Positions 1 to 5,861 of a stretch of 11,458 nucleotides of DNA are shown here, piece after piece. Numbering within the stretch: the stretch's first letter is position 1; each line of letters begins with the position of its first letter. The notes below the pieces were generated by a model. That model worked only from the letters and a program-made list of their open reading frames with translations. It had not been told where the DNA came from and searched no databases. Source of the stretch: an uncultured Traorella sp. (lineage in GTDB: Bacteria > Bacillota_I > Bacilli_A > Erysipelotrichales > Erysipelotrichaceae); the NCBI GenBank assembly GCA_945919165.1, contig CAMEIZ010000048.1, forward strand, positions 1 through 11,458, written 5' to 3'. The position numbers and the translations under genes were made by a program.

Positions 1-489
1 GTGAAAATCATTTGTTTCAAGGTCAAGACGATCTTTAAAAGCTCTTTTTTCAATTCTTTTTAATCCATCTTCATAACCAAGATTTAAGAAGATAGTAATA
101 TCAGGAAAATGACCTTCAATTGCGAACTCATTGATTCTAAAAACATTTTCAATACCTAAATGGCGTGCATATCCTTGATAAGCAAGAGAACTGTCAACAA
201 AACGATCACAGATCACAATCTGCCCTTTTTTTAGAGCTGGTATTACTTTTTCCACTAAATGCTGCCGTCTTGATGCTGCATACAGCAATGCTTCTGTTTT
301 CGCATCCATAGTAACATTTTTAGGATCCAGAATCACATTTCGAATCTGTTCAGCAATATCAATTCCTCCTGGTTCTCTAGTATAAATAGCATCATATCCC
401 ATTTCTTTTAATTTTTCTGTAACTGCCGTTGAAATTGTTGTCTTTCCGCTTCCATCCGGTCCTTCAAATGTGATAAACATACCTTTCAT
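1..489 (-). CDS. tmk: Thymidylate kinase (dTMP kinase), C-terminus beyond window
   Basis: Phosphorylates dTMP to dTDP with ATP in the cytoplasm, an essential step in dTTP supply. The 163 visible residues cover most of the protein (family length about 205-215). Visible motifs are the P-loop GPDGSGKT (residues 10-17), the TREPGG substrate loop (38-42), the CDRF/DSSLAYQG segment (94-106) that contacts dTMP, and the start of the LID region (FKDRLDLE, about 151-158). The frame stays open to the window edge. I chose the ATG at 489 because AAAGGAG lies 8 nt upstream; an in-frame ATG at 480 is a weaker alternative. It has its own promoter and follows the terminator of the acetyltransferase gene, so it probably begins a new transcription unit. 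Nothing looks broken in the visible part. Confidence 0.96.
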   Translation of the reverse strand, partial: MKGMFITFEGPDGSGKTTISTAVTEKLKEMGYDAIYTREPGGIDIAEQIRNVILDPKNVTMDAKTEALLYAASRRQHLVEKVIPALKKGQIVICDRFVDSSLAYQGYARHLGIENVFRINEFAIEGHFPDITIFLNLGYEDGLKRIEKRAFKDRLDLETNDFH

Positions 490-530
490 ACAAGAATCTC
501 CTTTATTTCATTGTTGTTGCAGACGTAGTT

Positions 531-539
531 ATTATATCA
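531..539 (-). promoter_or_regulatory. Extended -10 promoter of tmk
   Basis: On the minus strand the sequence reads TGATATAAT: a perfect TATAAT box (531-536) preceded by TG one base away (538-539), the extended -10 pattern of sigma-A promoters. No good -35 hexamer lies 16-18 bp upstream, which extended -10 promoters tolerate. It is about 40 nt upstream of the tmk start and downstream of the terminator at 628-652, which is the right place. Confidence 0.6.
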
Positions 540-627
540 TACTTCTCTTTCTTCTTTACGATCTTCTTAATAATTTTATTTTGATCTGTTACTATTTTTA
601 TCATTTTGACTTTGAATTACTCCTAAC

Positions 628-652
628 AAAAAACCCAGTGTATTCCACTGAG
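628..652 (-). terminator. Rho-independent terminator after the GNAT gene
   Basis: The minus strand reads CTCAGTG-GAATA-CACTGGG followed by TTTTTT. This is a 7-bp stem (one G-U pair) with a 5-nt loop and a six-T run, starting about 12 nt after the acetyltransferase stop codon. It separates that gene from tmk. Confidence 0.8.
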
Positions 653-663
653 CTTATCTTTAA

Positions 664-1236
664 TTAATTCATTTTCATCTTTTCTCTGTATTTTCTCAAA
701 CCATCTAATGATTGATAATGACCAATACCTTGAGAATCTACATCTTTCATCGGTTCCATTTCAAATCCCTTTGAAACTGATTTTGCCCCGGAAACTGATA
801 CCGCTTCTGCATATACTTCTCTGACTTCAAAGCCTTCCTTTTCTTTTTCATCCAACCATTTTACTAATGATCTTCCCATCATTTTCATACATGGCGTTCC
901 TCGATATGCTTCTGAGACTGCTATCGTATAAAGATACATAATATTCTTATTTTTTGTCATTTTAACATTTCTTAATTCTGAATAATGTCCTCCATTCAGA
1001 TAGTCATCCCTTTGCACTTCATCAATAAAAATAAAAGTCATGTAACCTGCTAATTGATTGTTTTCCTGATCAATGACAAAAATCAGACCTTCTTTGCTGT
1101 CCTTATATAAAGATCGAATATAGTCGGGTGATAATGCATCATTTCCTACAGGCGGAAATATTTTTTGATCTAACTTAATCATTTTATCCATCCAATCATC
1201 AGTTATTTCTTCATTCATAATTACTGATAAATTCAT
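664..1236 (-). CDS. GNAT-family N-acetyltransferase, substrate unknown
   Basis: A 190-residue protein with the layout of a GCN5-related acetyltransferase. An N-terminal half with an acidic, hydrophobic substrate face is followed by GYMTFIFIDE (about 64-73), then the core strand and acetyl-CoA loop YLYTIAVSEAYRGTPCMKMMG (about 101-121), and a helix with KWLDEKEKEG. The usual pyrophosphate loop R-G-x-G-x-G/A is degenerate here: RG (112-113) is kept but the glycines are replaced by TPCM. CoA binding may therefore be altered. It was probably not assigned a pathway by its neighbours, because it has its own terminator and an insertion sequence separates it from the PTS operon. The start at 1236 is supported by GGAGGTAA 5-8 nt upstream. 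Family membership is fairly sure; the acceptor (protein, small molecule or antibiotic) cannot be read from the sequence. Confidence 0.82.
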   Translation of the reverse strand: MNLSVIMNEEITDDWMDKMIKLDQKIFPPVGNDALSPDYIRSLYKDSKEGLIFVIDQENNQLAGYMTFIFIDEVQRDDYLNGGHYSELRNVKMTKNKNIMYLYTIAVSEAYRGTPCMKMMGRSLVKWLDEKEKEGFEVREVYAEAVSVSGAKSVSKGFEMEPMKDVDSQGIGHYQSLDGLRKYREKMKMN

Positions 1237-1262
1237 AATTATTACCTCCTGTTGTAATGTCC

Positions 1263-1268
1263 ATTATA
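1263..1268 (-). promoter_or_regulatory. Possible -10 box of the GNAT gene
   Basis: The minus strand has a perfect TATAAT, about 27 nt before the GNAT start and just ahead of its GGAGGT. The matching -35 position holds TTTTCG, a poor hexamer lying in the remnant of the split terminator. The insertion sequence ends about 20 bp further upstream, so transcription of this gene could have been altered by the insertion. Confidence 0.35.
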
Positions 1269-1289
1269 CTATAAATCAACAAATACGAA

Positions 1290-1304
1290 AAGGAAGCTTT
1301 CGCT
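1290..1304 (-). other. Left half of a terminator split by the IS
   Basis: This is the half of a disrupted hairpin left on the GNAT side of the insertion. Joined to 2940-2944, it gives on the minus strand AAGGAAGC-GAAA-GCTTCCTT followed by TTCG, a perfect 8-bp stem closed by a GNRA loop. As it stands each side can form only a 3-bp AGC-GAAA-GCT stem. Confidence 0.7.
1295..1304. repeat. Target site duplication, left copy
   Basis: AGCTTTCGCT abuts the left inverted repeat and is repeated exactly at 2930-2939 outside the right inverted repeat. Ten base pairs is within the 10-12 bp duplication known for the IS231 group of IS4-family elements. A perfect match suggests the insertion is fairly recent. 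Confidence 0.9.
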
Positions 1305-1321
1305 CAATGTCATTAAGTTAA
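1305..1321. repeat. IS terminal inverted repeat, left
   Basis: CAATGTCATTAAGTTAA, a perfect 17-bp reverse complement of 2913-2929. Pairing stops at the next inner base. This is the end nearest the transposase stop codon. Confidence 0.92.
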
Positions 1322-1333
1322 TAATGATAAAAA

Positions 1334-1372
1334 ATACAGAAGATATATTTCAAAAGAGAATTATCTTCTGTT
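1334..1372. terminator. Bidirectional terminator downstream of the transposase
   Basis: ACAGAAGATA (1336-1345) and TATCTTCTGT (1362-1371) form a perfect 10-bp stem with a 16-nt loop. A T-run follows on the plus strand (1371-1376). On the minus strand six Ts follow one A. It can stop the transposase transcript, and it can also stop plus-strand transcription entering the element from the GNAT side. Confidence 0.75.
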
Positions 1373-1438
1373 TTTTATATTAAAGCATTATGAAAACTGT
1401 AGTACAAAACTACATTGTTTAGTGTATAATGATAAGTG

Positions 1439-2747
1439 TTAATCGAATCTATAGTTAAAATATACAACACCTTTAAACTTGGGGTGTCTGGTATTACTTC
1501 TATATGGGCGTATAGGTAATATTTCTTTAGCTATTAACGATTCAACGGGGAGCGGTTTTCCGCTCTTTTTTCTTAAAAATTCTCTTACAAGATGAAATGC
1601 ACGTGTAAAATTGATTTGATATGTATATTTGGTTTTTCGTTTATCAATCTTGATTTTCTGAATAATACGTTGAGAAAAATTATAGAGAAGAATTCGAGCA
1701 TATATCTCCTGTTTGATCAATTCTCTTTTCTTGCTGTGCAAGGCACTTAATCCTATCGCATATTTTAATTCTCTGAATGAAGTTTCAACGCCCCAACGTT
1801 TATGATAAAGGTCTTTGATCTCCTCAACAGAAAAATCATCTCTATGGAGATTGGTCATGATACATTCATAGGTATCTTCAGTAATTTTGAATCGAACAAT
1901 TCTCGAATGAAATTCATATGGGATATGAATGTCCTCATCAAAATAATCAAAACGCTGACTCTTCGGCATATGTTTAAATATCTCTGCATGTGCTCTGATA
2001 TAGTTTGTACTTCTCCTTGTAAGAAGACGGGAAACATCTATCAAATTCACTATCGGGAAGTTGACCAAAACTTTTGACAATGCTGGTTTTTGAATGGATA
2101 TCCTTTACACGTATCAGGTATTTGTTTCCTGAACAGACTACATGTTCAAAGTCATTGAATGATTCATAATTACGATCCCCAATAAAAATCGCTTTCCTAC
2201 CGTTATATCTATCGACGAACTGGCAAAAAGCATCATTTTCATTCATTTTGGCTTGACCTTGGATAATTAAATCATCATAAGTGCATTCAAGCAGATCATA
2301 TAATGCATTAAGATGAAATGCTGAGAAAGTTTTATCAAATTGATTGATCTTAAGTATTGTAGTTTCTTCATCGATAAATGAATTATCTATAGGAAGCACA
2401 CTTCCATCAATTGCCAATAAACGATAGTTTTTATACGTCTTTGATACATGAGACCTTTTATTAAAGATATCAAAGACGGCTTTGAATGCATCGCATTTGA
2501 TTTTGCTTCTTGCTTGAACAAAAGCTGAAGCAGTAGGAGTAGAAACCAAATATTCATTTAGTTTCAATAGCTCATCTCTTAGCGAACCTGCTTCCATACA
2601 AATAACGCTTTTCATGACAGTTTCAAATTTGAGTAATCTGTTTCTTGTGAAATCGGCTTCAGGATTTACAACAAAGAGTGAAGATGAATCAGAAACAGTA
2701 GAAATAGCACGATTGAATATTTCAAGTAGTTGTTTTGAATTGCTCAT
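1439..2747 (-). pseudogene. IS4-family DDE transposase, frameshifted
   Basis: Cuts and joins the IS ends in the intact family. The two reading frames together keep all catalytic parts: first aspartate in LLAIDGSVLP (codon at 2408-2406), second aspartate in IFIGDRNYES (2177-2175), and the glutamate in YHKRWGVETSFRELK (Y-x2-R-x3-E-x6-K, codon at 1786-1784). The frames must be joined near 2039: one reads ...LPDSEFD up to 2040, and the other resumes DVSRLLTRRSTNYI from 2038. Skipping one base, or restoring two lost bases, gives a protein of about 435 residues, normal for the family. I see no slippery heptamer, so a mutation is likelier than programmed frameshifting. The start is ATG 2747 with GGAGGT at 2755-2760; the TTG at 2762 would place the ribosome binding site inside the coding sequence. 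Confidence 0.85.
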
Positions 2748-2784
2748 AGATAATACCTCCAAAAATCTATATCTATAAACAATT

Positions 2785-2820
2785 GGCTAATTATTCATTG
2801 GTAGAAATGAATAATTAGCC
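2785..2820. repeat. 15-bp perfect inverted repeat in the transposase leader
   Basis: GGCTAATTATTCATT (2785-2799) and its exact reverse complement (2806-2820) are separated by a 6-nt loop, GGTAGA. The repeat lies between the probable transposase promoter and the ribosome binding site and overlaps the putative -10 box. No T-run follows it, so it is not a standard terminator. A transcript starting at the element's own promoter would begin inside one arm and could not fold it. A read-through transcript would contain both arms. Confidence 0.85.
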
Positions 2821-2843
2821 GCACATCTCAATCAATATGTCAA
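2814..2843 (-). promoter_or_regulatory. Probable transposase promoter
   Basis: The minus strand has a perfect -35 TTGACA (2843-2838), an 18-bp spacer and GCTAAT (2819-2814) as a 4/6 -10 box. It lies inside the element, about 65 nt before the transposase start codon. The weak -10 box would fit the low expression typical of transposases. Confidence 0.45.
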
Positions 2844-2865
2844 TAGAATTATGGAAAATTCTCAT

Positions 2866-2902
2866 AAAAAAGAAGGGCTAATTCAAATTAGCACCTTCTT
2901 TT
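2866..2902. terminator. Bidirectional terminator at the right end of the IS
   Basis: A long hairpin: outer arm of about nine pairs (AAAAGAAGG with CCTTCTTTT), one bulged A at 2893, and inner arm GCTAAT/ATTAGC with loop TCAA. The minus strand ends in TTTTTT (2871-2866), and the plus strand ends in TTTT. Minus-strand transcripts leaving the PTS operon would reach it after the IS end at 2929. It therefore both shields the transposase and replaces the broken PTS terminator. Confidence 0.82.
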
Positions 2903-2912
2903 CAATTCTGTC

Positions 2913-2929
2913 TTAACTTAATGACATTG
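2913..2929. repeat. IS terminal inverted repeat, right
   Basis: TTAACTTAATGACATTG, the exact reverse complement of the left end at 1305-1321. This is the end upstream of the transposase gene. Confidence 0.92.
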
Positions 2930-2939
2930 AGCTTTCGCT
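2930..2939. repeat. Target site duplication, right copy
   Basis: AGCTTTCGCT, identical to 1295-1304, directly outside the right inverted repeat. Together with TCCTT at 2940-2944 it forms the other half of the split hairpin downstream of the EIIC gene. Confidence 0.9.
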
Positions 2940-2955
2940 TCCTTAAGTGAGGTCT

Positions 2956-4293
2956 TTATTTTGCAGCTTTTTTCTTATCTGCAATTGTTTTCCAACACAA
3001 TAGAGCAAAGACTGCAATAATTACTGCTATACCAATATAAGCGTTCTTCATTAAGGTCATTACTACCATGACATCCACACAATCATGTCCGACTCCTGCT
3101 GCTCCATAAGCTGCATAATCAAAGATTGTAAATAAGAAGGCAGAAGCAAAGATCAGAATAAATCCATAAACGAAACCTGCTACTACAGCTCCTCTTGTAC
3201 CACCTCGAGCATTTCCAAAAATACCAGCAACTCCACCTGTAAAGAAAGCACCAATAATAGAAACTAAAGGAACAACTTTAAATACGGCACTTGATGCAAA
3301 CATACCTACGATCATACCTACGACTGCCGTCACGAAACCAATCATTAATGAATTTGGTGCAAACGCAAACAATGCCGGAACATCCAATGCAGGAATAGCA
3401 CCCGGAACCAACTTGTCACTGATTCCTTTAAATGCAGGAACCAATTCTCCTAAGAACATACGTACACCTTGCAATAACACTAAAATTCCAGCTGTAAATC
3501 CTAATGCTTTTAACAAACCGTAAACGATGTAATTTTGTTCACCTGCATAAGCTGCAACTTTTTCTGGTCCTGCCAGGATAACTACTAACAAATAGAATAT
3601 TCCCATGACAATAGATACTGACATTGAAGTATCTTTAAAGAATTCTAATGACTCTGGAAGTTTAATTTCTTCTGCATTTTTGCTCTTATCACCAACTAAA
3701 CCACCCACATAACCACTGATTACTGTTCCAAGTGTTGTCAAATGCGCCATAGCAAAGTTATCACTGCCTGTTACTTCTCTTACCATTGGCTGACCAATTG
3801 CTGGTAATACAGCCATCAATATACCTTGAAGTAATGACCCAATTACCATAATCATCGTTTCATTGAATCCTGCTACATATAGGCTTCCTGCAATCGCAAC
3901 TGATAAGATCCACATCATATGTCCAGTTAAGAAAATATACTTTAATGGACTGAATCTTGCTACCAAGACATTGACTAAGAATCCTACTGCCATAACAATT
4001 GCACTTGTACTTGCAATAATAGCTACAGAATTCTGCATTGCTCCAACTACTGCTTCACTTGAAGTAGCAAAACCCTGTAGATTGAAGACAGTTGAAAACA
4101 AATCAACAAACGGCAATATTTCAGTTACAATCAAACCGCTTCCTGCACTCAGAACCAGCATACCTAAAGCTGTTTTTACAGTTCCTGAAAATACTTGGCC
4201 GGCTGGTTTTTTCTGTAGCAATAAACCAACTAAAGCTACTAAACCAAGTACAATTGCAGGTGTTTCAAGAATATTAATCAGAAAATCTAGCAT
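2956..4293 (-). CDS. PTS EIIC membrane permease, ascorbate (UlaA/SgaT) family
   Basis: The membrane channel of a phosphotransferase system, moving sugar inward while EIIB phosphorylates it. At 445 residues it is close to E. coli UlaA (about 465). It is very hydrophobic, with roughly ten or eleven membrane segments from residue 5 to about 435 and a lysine-rich cytoplasmic tail (DKKKAAK). Family-like stretches include LTGHMMWI (about 122-129), the conserved hydrophilic loop QPMVREVTGSDNFAMAHL (about 167-184), and FGNARGGTRGAVVAGF near 360-375. The start at 4293 has AAAGGAGG 9 nt upstream, overlapping the EIIB stop region (15-nt gap). It is the last gene of the operon. Its terminator appears to have been split by the insertion sequence. 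The substrate is uncertain, because UlaA-family permeases also occur in operons not linked to ascorbate. Confidence 0.92.
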   Translation of the reverse strand: MLDFLINILETPAIVLGLVALVGLLLQKKPAGQVFSGTVKTALGMLVLSAGSGLIVTEILPFVDLFSTVFNLQGFATSSEAVVGAMQNSVAIIASTSAIVMAVGFLVNVLVARFSPLKYIFLTGHMMWILSVAIAGSLYVAGFNETMIMVIGSLLQGILMAVLPAIGQPMVREVTGSDNFAMAHLTTLGTVISGYVGGLVGDKSKNAEEIKLPESLEFFKDTSMSVSIVMGIFYLLVVILAGPEKVAAYAGEQNYIVYGLLKALGFTAGILVLLQGVRMFLGELVPAFKGISDKLVPGAIPALDVPALFAFAPNSLMIGFVTAVVGMIVGMFASSAVFKVVPLVSIIGAFFTGGVAGIFGNARGGTRGAVVAGFVYGFILIFASAFLFTIFDYAAYGAAGVGHDCVDVMVVMTLMKNAYIGIAVIIAVFALLCWKTIADKKKAAK

Positions 4294-4308
4294 ATATCAT
4301 CCCCTCCT

Positions 4309-4590
4309 TTACAACAAACTGTTTTCTTTCAGATATGTTTCTAGCTTTTCTTTAGCTTCTTTCACATCAACCATATTTTTTAAATACACTACATTTTTTT
4401 GATCTTGAAAATTTTTCTGAAATTCTTCAGTTGTTACAATCAGATCACAAGGTTTACCTTTCACAGTACCCATATCCCAATGTTCAATACTGCATTTTAC
4501 TCCTAATTGATTCATAGCTGAATCTACTGTCATTTTCATAATTAGCGAAGATCCTACACCAAGACCACATACCGTAATGATTCTCATCAT
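4309..4590 (-). CDS. PTS EIIB, ascorbate/lactose-type
   Basis: A small cytoplasmic phosphocarrier (93 residues) that takes phosphate from EIIA on a cysteine and passes it to the sugar in EIIC. The active-site loop is at the N-terminus: IITVCGLGVGSS, with Cys8 as the phosphorylated residue, followed by a helix (LIMKMTVDSAMNQLG) and the LIVTTEEF strand. This is the pattern of UlaB-like EIIB proteins. I chose the ATG at 4590 because AGGAGA (4597-4602) lies 6 nt upstream; the ATG at 4587 is also possible. A longer frame starting with TTG at 4614 would overlap the upstream gene and lacks a site. The ribosome binding site overlaps the TAG stop of the SIS gene, so translational coupling is likely. 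Confidence 0.92.
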   Translation of the reverse strand: MMRIITVCGLGVGSSLIMKMTVDSAMNQLGVKCSIEHWDMGTVKGKPCDLIVTTEEFQKNFQDQKNVVYLKNMVDVKEAKEKLETYLKENSLL

Positions 4591-4600
4591 ATTTTCTCTC

Positions 4601-5335
4601 CTATAGGCAATCAATTAAATTACCATATTCTTTTATATACTCTGCATTAATTGCATCTCCGCTATCTAAATTACTACTGACATAAACCGGAGGAATATAT
4701 CCTTGTTCAACACATAATTCAATTGTTCTAGCCATGATGCAATCCATCACTGTCATTCCTAAAATTGTTGATGTTCCTGTAAATTTTGCTTTCATACCTT
4801 CCATTGACAGACAGGCATCTCCCGCAACACACTTAATATCAATCACAATGTCAGCAACTTCTTTCAGATTTTTCCCTGAGCTATGGCGACTGCTTACTTT
4901 ATCTGAAAACTGTTTTGATACCAAAGCAATTACTTTCATACCAATTCTCTTAGCTTCCAAAGCCATATCAACAACTCCTGCATTTCTTCCGGAAATAGAA
5001 ACAATAATCATTGTATCTTCTCCGCTCACATTTTCCAATTTTAAATACTCTCCGCTAAAGCCTTCAACTCTTTCCTGAAGTGTACTTAATTTTGCTTTTG
5101 GAAACAAAGCCAAATGTGGTATCAATAAAGCATTAACTGGTACCAACCCCCCTGCACGATAGAACACTTCCATCGCAAACATCTGTGAATGACCGCAGCC
5201 AAACACATGAATCAGTCTTTTTTTCATAACAGATTCAGCGCAATACTGAGCTGCCTTTTCAATTGACTCAACTTCATCTTTCATCTGCCTTTCTAACTGA
5301 TCCTTCACAATTTCATAATACTCATTCTGTTTCAT
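4601..5335 (-). CDS. SIS-domain phosphosugar-binding protein (UPF0309-like)
   Basis: A 244-residue cytoplasmic protein built on the sugar isomerase (SIS) fold. Visible are an N-terminal helical section (1-38), the first phosphosugar-binding loop HVFGCGHSQMFAMEVFYRAGG (about 43-63), and the second core motif MIIVSISGRNAGVVDMALEAKRIGMKVIALVS (about 109-140), whose SxSG-x-N serine/glycine turn is typical of the phosphate grip. Length and these motifs match the uncharacterised COG4821/UPF0309 group better than GlmS, MurQ or the RpiR regulators (there is no HTH). It lies between EIIA and EIIB with 10-12 nt gaps and strong AAAGGAGG upstream, so it belongs to the PTS operon and probably acts on the imported phosphosugar. 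Isomerase, etherase or deaminase activity cannot be told apart here. Confidence 0.85.
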   Translation of the reverse strand: MKQNEYYEIVKDQLERQMKDEVESIEKAAQYCAESVMKKRLIHVFGCGHSQMFAMEVFYRAGGLVPVNALLIPHLALFPKAKLSTLQERVEGFSGEYLKLENVSGEDTMIIVSISGRNAGVVDMALEAKRIGMKVIALVSKQFSDKVSSRHSSGKNLKEVADIVIDIKCVAGDACLSMEGMKAKFTGTSTILGMTVMDCIMARTIELCVEQGYIPPVYVSSNLDSGDAINAEYIKEYGNLIDCL

Positions 5336-5347
5336 TTTTTGCCTCCT

Positions 5348-5791
5348 TTAATATTTTTGAATGATTTCCATAATTTTTTCTTTTGGATAGTTGTTGGTTA
5401 TAGCTTCTATAAACTGTTCATTTTGTAGAATTTTTGCCACATTCATGATCATTTCCATATGAGAATCTTTATCAACTGCCCCAAATGCAAATGCACAATT
5501 GATTTGCTGATGATCAAAATCATCAAAATAGACTGGATTTTTTAAAACACAAAGAGAAAGGCATGCTTCTTTTACATTTTCATTGGGTTCACCATGGAAA
5601 AAACAAACTTTTGGCACTAAAATCATATAAGGACCAAACTTTTCTACTGTCTGAATCATTGAATCAATAAACGATTCATGAACCTTACCTGCTCGAACCA
5701 GTAATCCGCCAGCTGCCTGAGCCGCTTCTCTCCAATTTTTTACTTCTACATCGCATAACACAACATTTTCAGTCAATATATCTTTTATCAT
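5348..5791 (-). CDS. PTS EIIA, mannitol/fructose/ascorbate (EIIA type 2) family
   Basis: A cytoplasmic phosphocarrier of 147 residues that accepts phosphate from HPr-His and passes it to EIIB. Residues 53-70 (GPYMILVPKVCFFHGEPNE) align with the active-site segment of UlaC/MtlA-type EIIA, placing the phosphorylated histidine at His66. Family members usually read P-H-A or P-H-G here; this protein has F-H-G, an unusual residue next to the catalytic histidine. The start at 5791 has AGGAGAAG 3-7 nt upstream. It is the first structural gene of the operon, preceded by a palindromic operator. The order EIIA-SIS-EIIB-EIIC differs from the E. coli ula operon. Confidence 0.88.
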   Translation of the reverse strand: MIKDILTENVVLCDVEVKNWREAAQAAGGLLVRAGKVHESFIDSMIQTVEKFGPYMILVPKVCFFHGEPNENVKEACLSLCVLKNPVYFDDFDHQQINCAFAFGAVDKDSHMEMIMNVAKILQNEQFIEAITNNYPKEKIMEIIQKY

Positions 5792-5806
5792 TTTCTTCTC
5801 CTATTA

Positions 5807-5822
5807 GTTATAATGTTATAAC
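5807..5822. promoter_or_regulatory. Palindromic operator in front of the EIIA gene
   Basis: GTTATAA-TG-TTATAAC is a perfect palindrome of 7-bp arms with a 2-bp spacer. It lies 16 nt upstream of the EIIA start, between the regulator gene and the structural genes. It shares TGTTATAACC with the site inside the regulator's own promoter. Its TATAAC copies could also serve as the -10 box of an EIIA promoter, though I find no good -35. The best candidate binding protein is the GntR-type regulator next door. Confidence 0.65.
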
Positions 5823-5839
5823 CAGTTTAACTTTTAAGT

Positions 5840-5861
5840 AAGAGATATTTTCATATCTCTT
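5840..5861 (-). terminator. Hairpin at the stop codon of the GntR gene
   Basis: On the minus strand AAGAGATAT-GAAA-ATATCTCTT forms a perfect 9-bp stem with a GNRA tetraloop that overlaps the regulator's TAA. What follows is ACTTAAAAG, not a T-run, so it may be an inefficient terminator or an mRNA-processing or stabilising structure. It may allow partial read-through from the regulator into the PTS genes. Confidence 0.5.

Larger units (their letters stand above)
1305..2929 (-). mobile_element. IS4-family (IS231-like) insertion sequence, 1,625 bp
   Basis: A complete element bounded by perfect 17-bp terminal inverted repeats and flanked by a perfect 10-bp target duplication. It encodes one DDE transposase reading leftwards, split by a frameshift. 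Length, end sequence (starting CAATG, similar in style to IS231 ends), duplication size and the Y-R-E-K motif of the transposase all agree with the IS4 family. Both ends carry bidirectional terminators just inside the repeats (1336-1371 and 2868-2902), and the transposase leader carries a 15-bp inverted repeat. The element sits in the presumed terminator of the PTS operon. The ends are intact, so it could still move if an active transposase of the same type exists elsewhere in the genome. Confidence 0.93.

Noticed and set aside
470..667. Plus-strand 65-codon open frame between tmk and the GNAT gene
   Set aside because: It overlaps the tmk start, its promoter and the GNAT terminator, has no ribosome binding site, and its composition is low-complexity hydrophobic. 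It is a chance frame.
1399..1430. Small hairpin TGTAGT-ACAA-ACTACA and a plus-strand TATAAT as an antisense promoter near the transposase stop
   Set aside because: No -35 box lies 16-18 bp upstream of the TATAAT, and the hairpin is short with no T-run. AT-rich sequence gives such matches by chance.
1974..2080. Programmed ribosomal frameshifting between the two transposase frames
   Set aside because: Joining the frames needs a +1 (or -2) shift; I see no slippery A6G-like heptamer or stimulatory structure, and IS4-family transposases are normally one frame. A small deletion is simpler.
2748..2762. TTG at 2762 as transposase start
   Set aside because: The GGAGGT at 2755-2760 would then be inside the coding sequence; it is correctly spaced for ATG 2747.
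3863..4402. Plus-strand 179-codon open frame opposite the EIIC and EIIB genes
   Set aside because: It lies antisense to clearly recognised PTS genes, spans the gap between them, and shows no family features. The same applies to the other plus-strand frames opposite mutL, mutS and the SIS gene.
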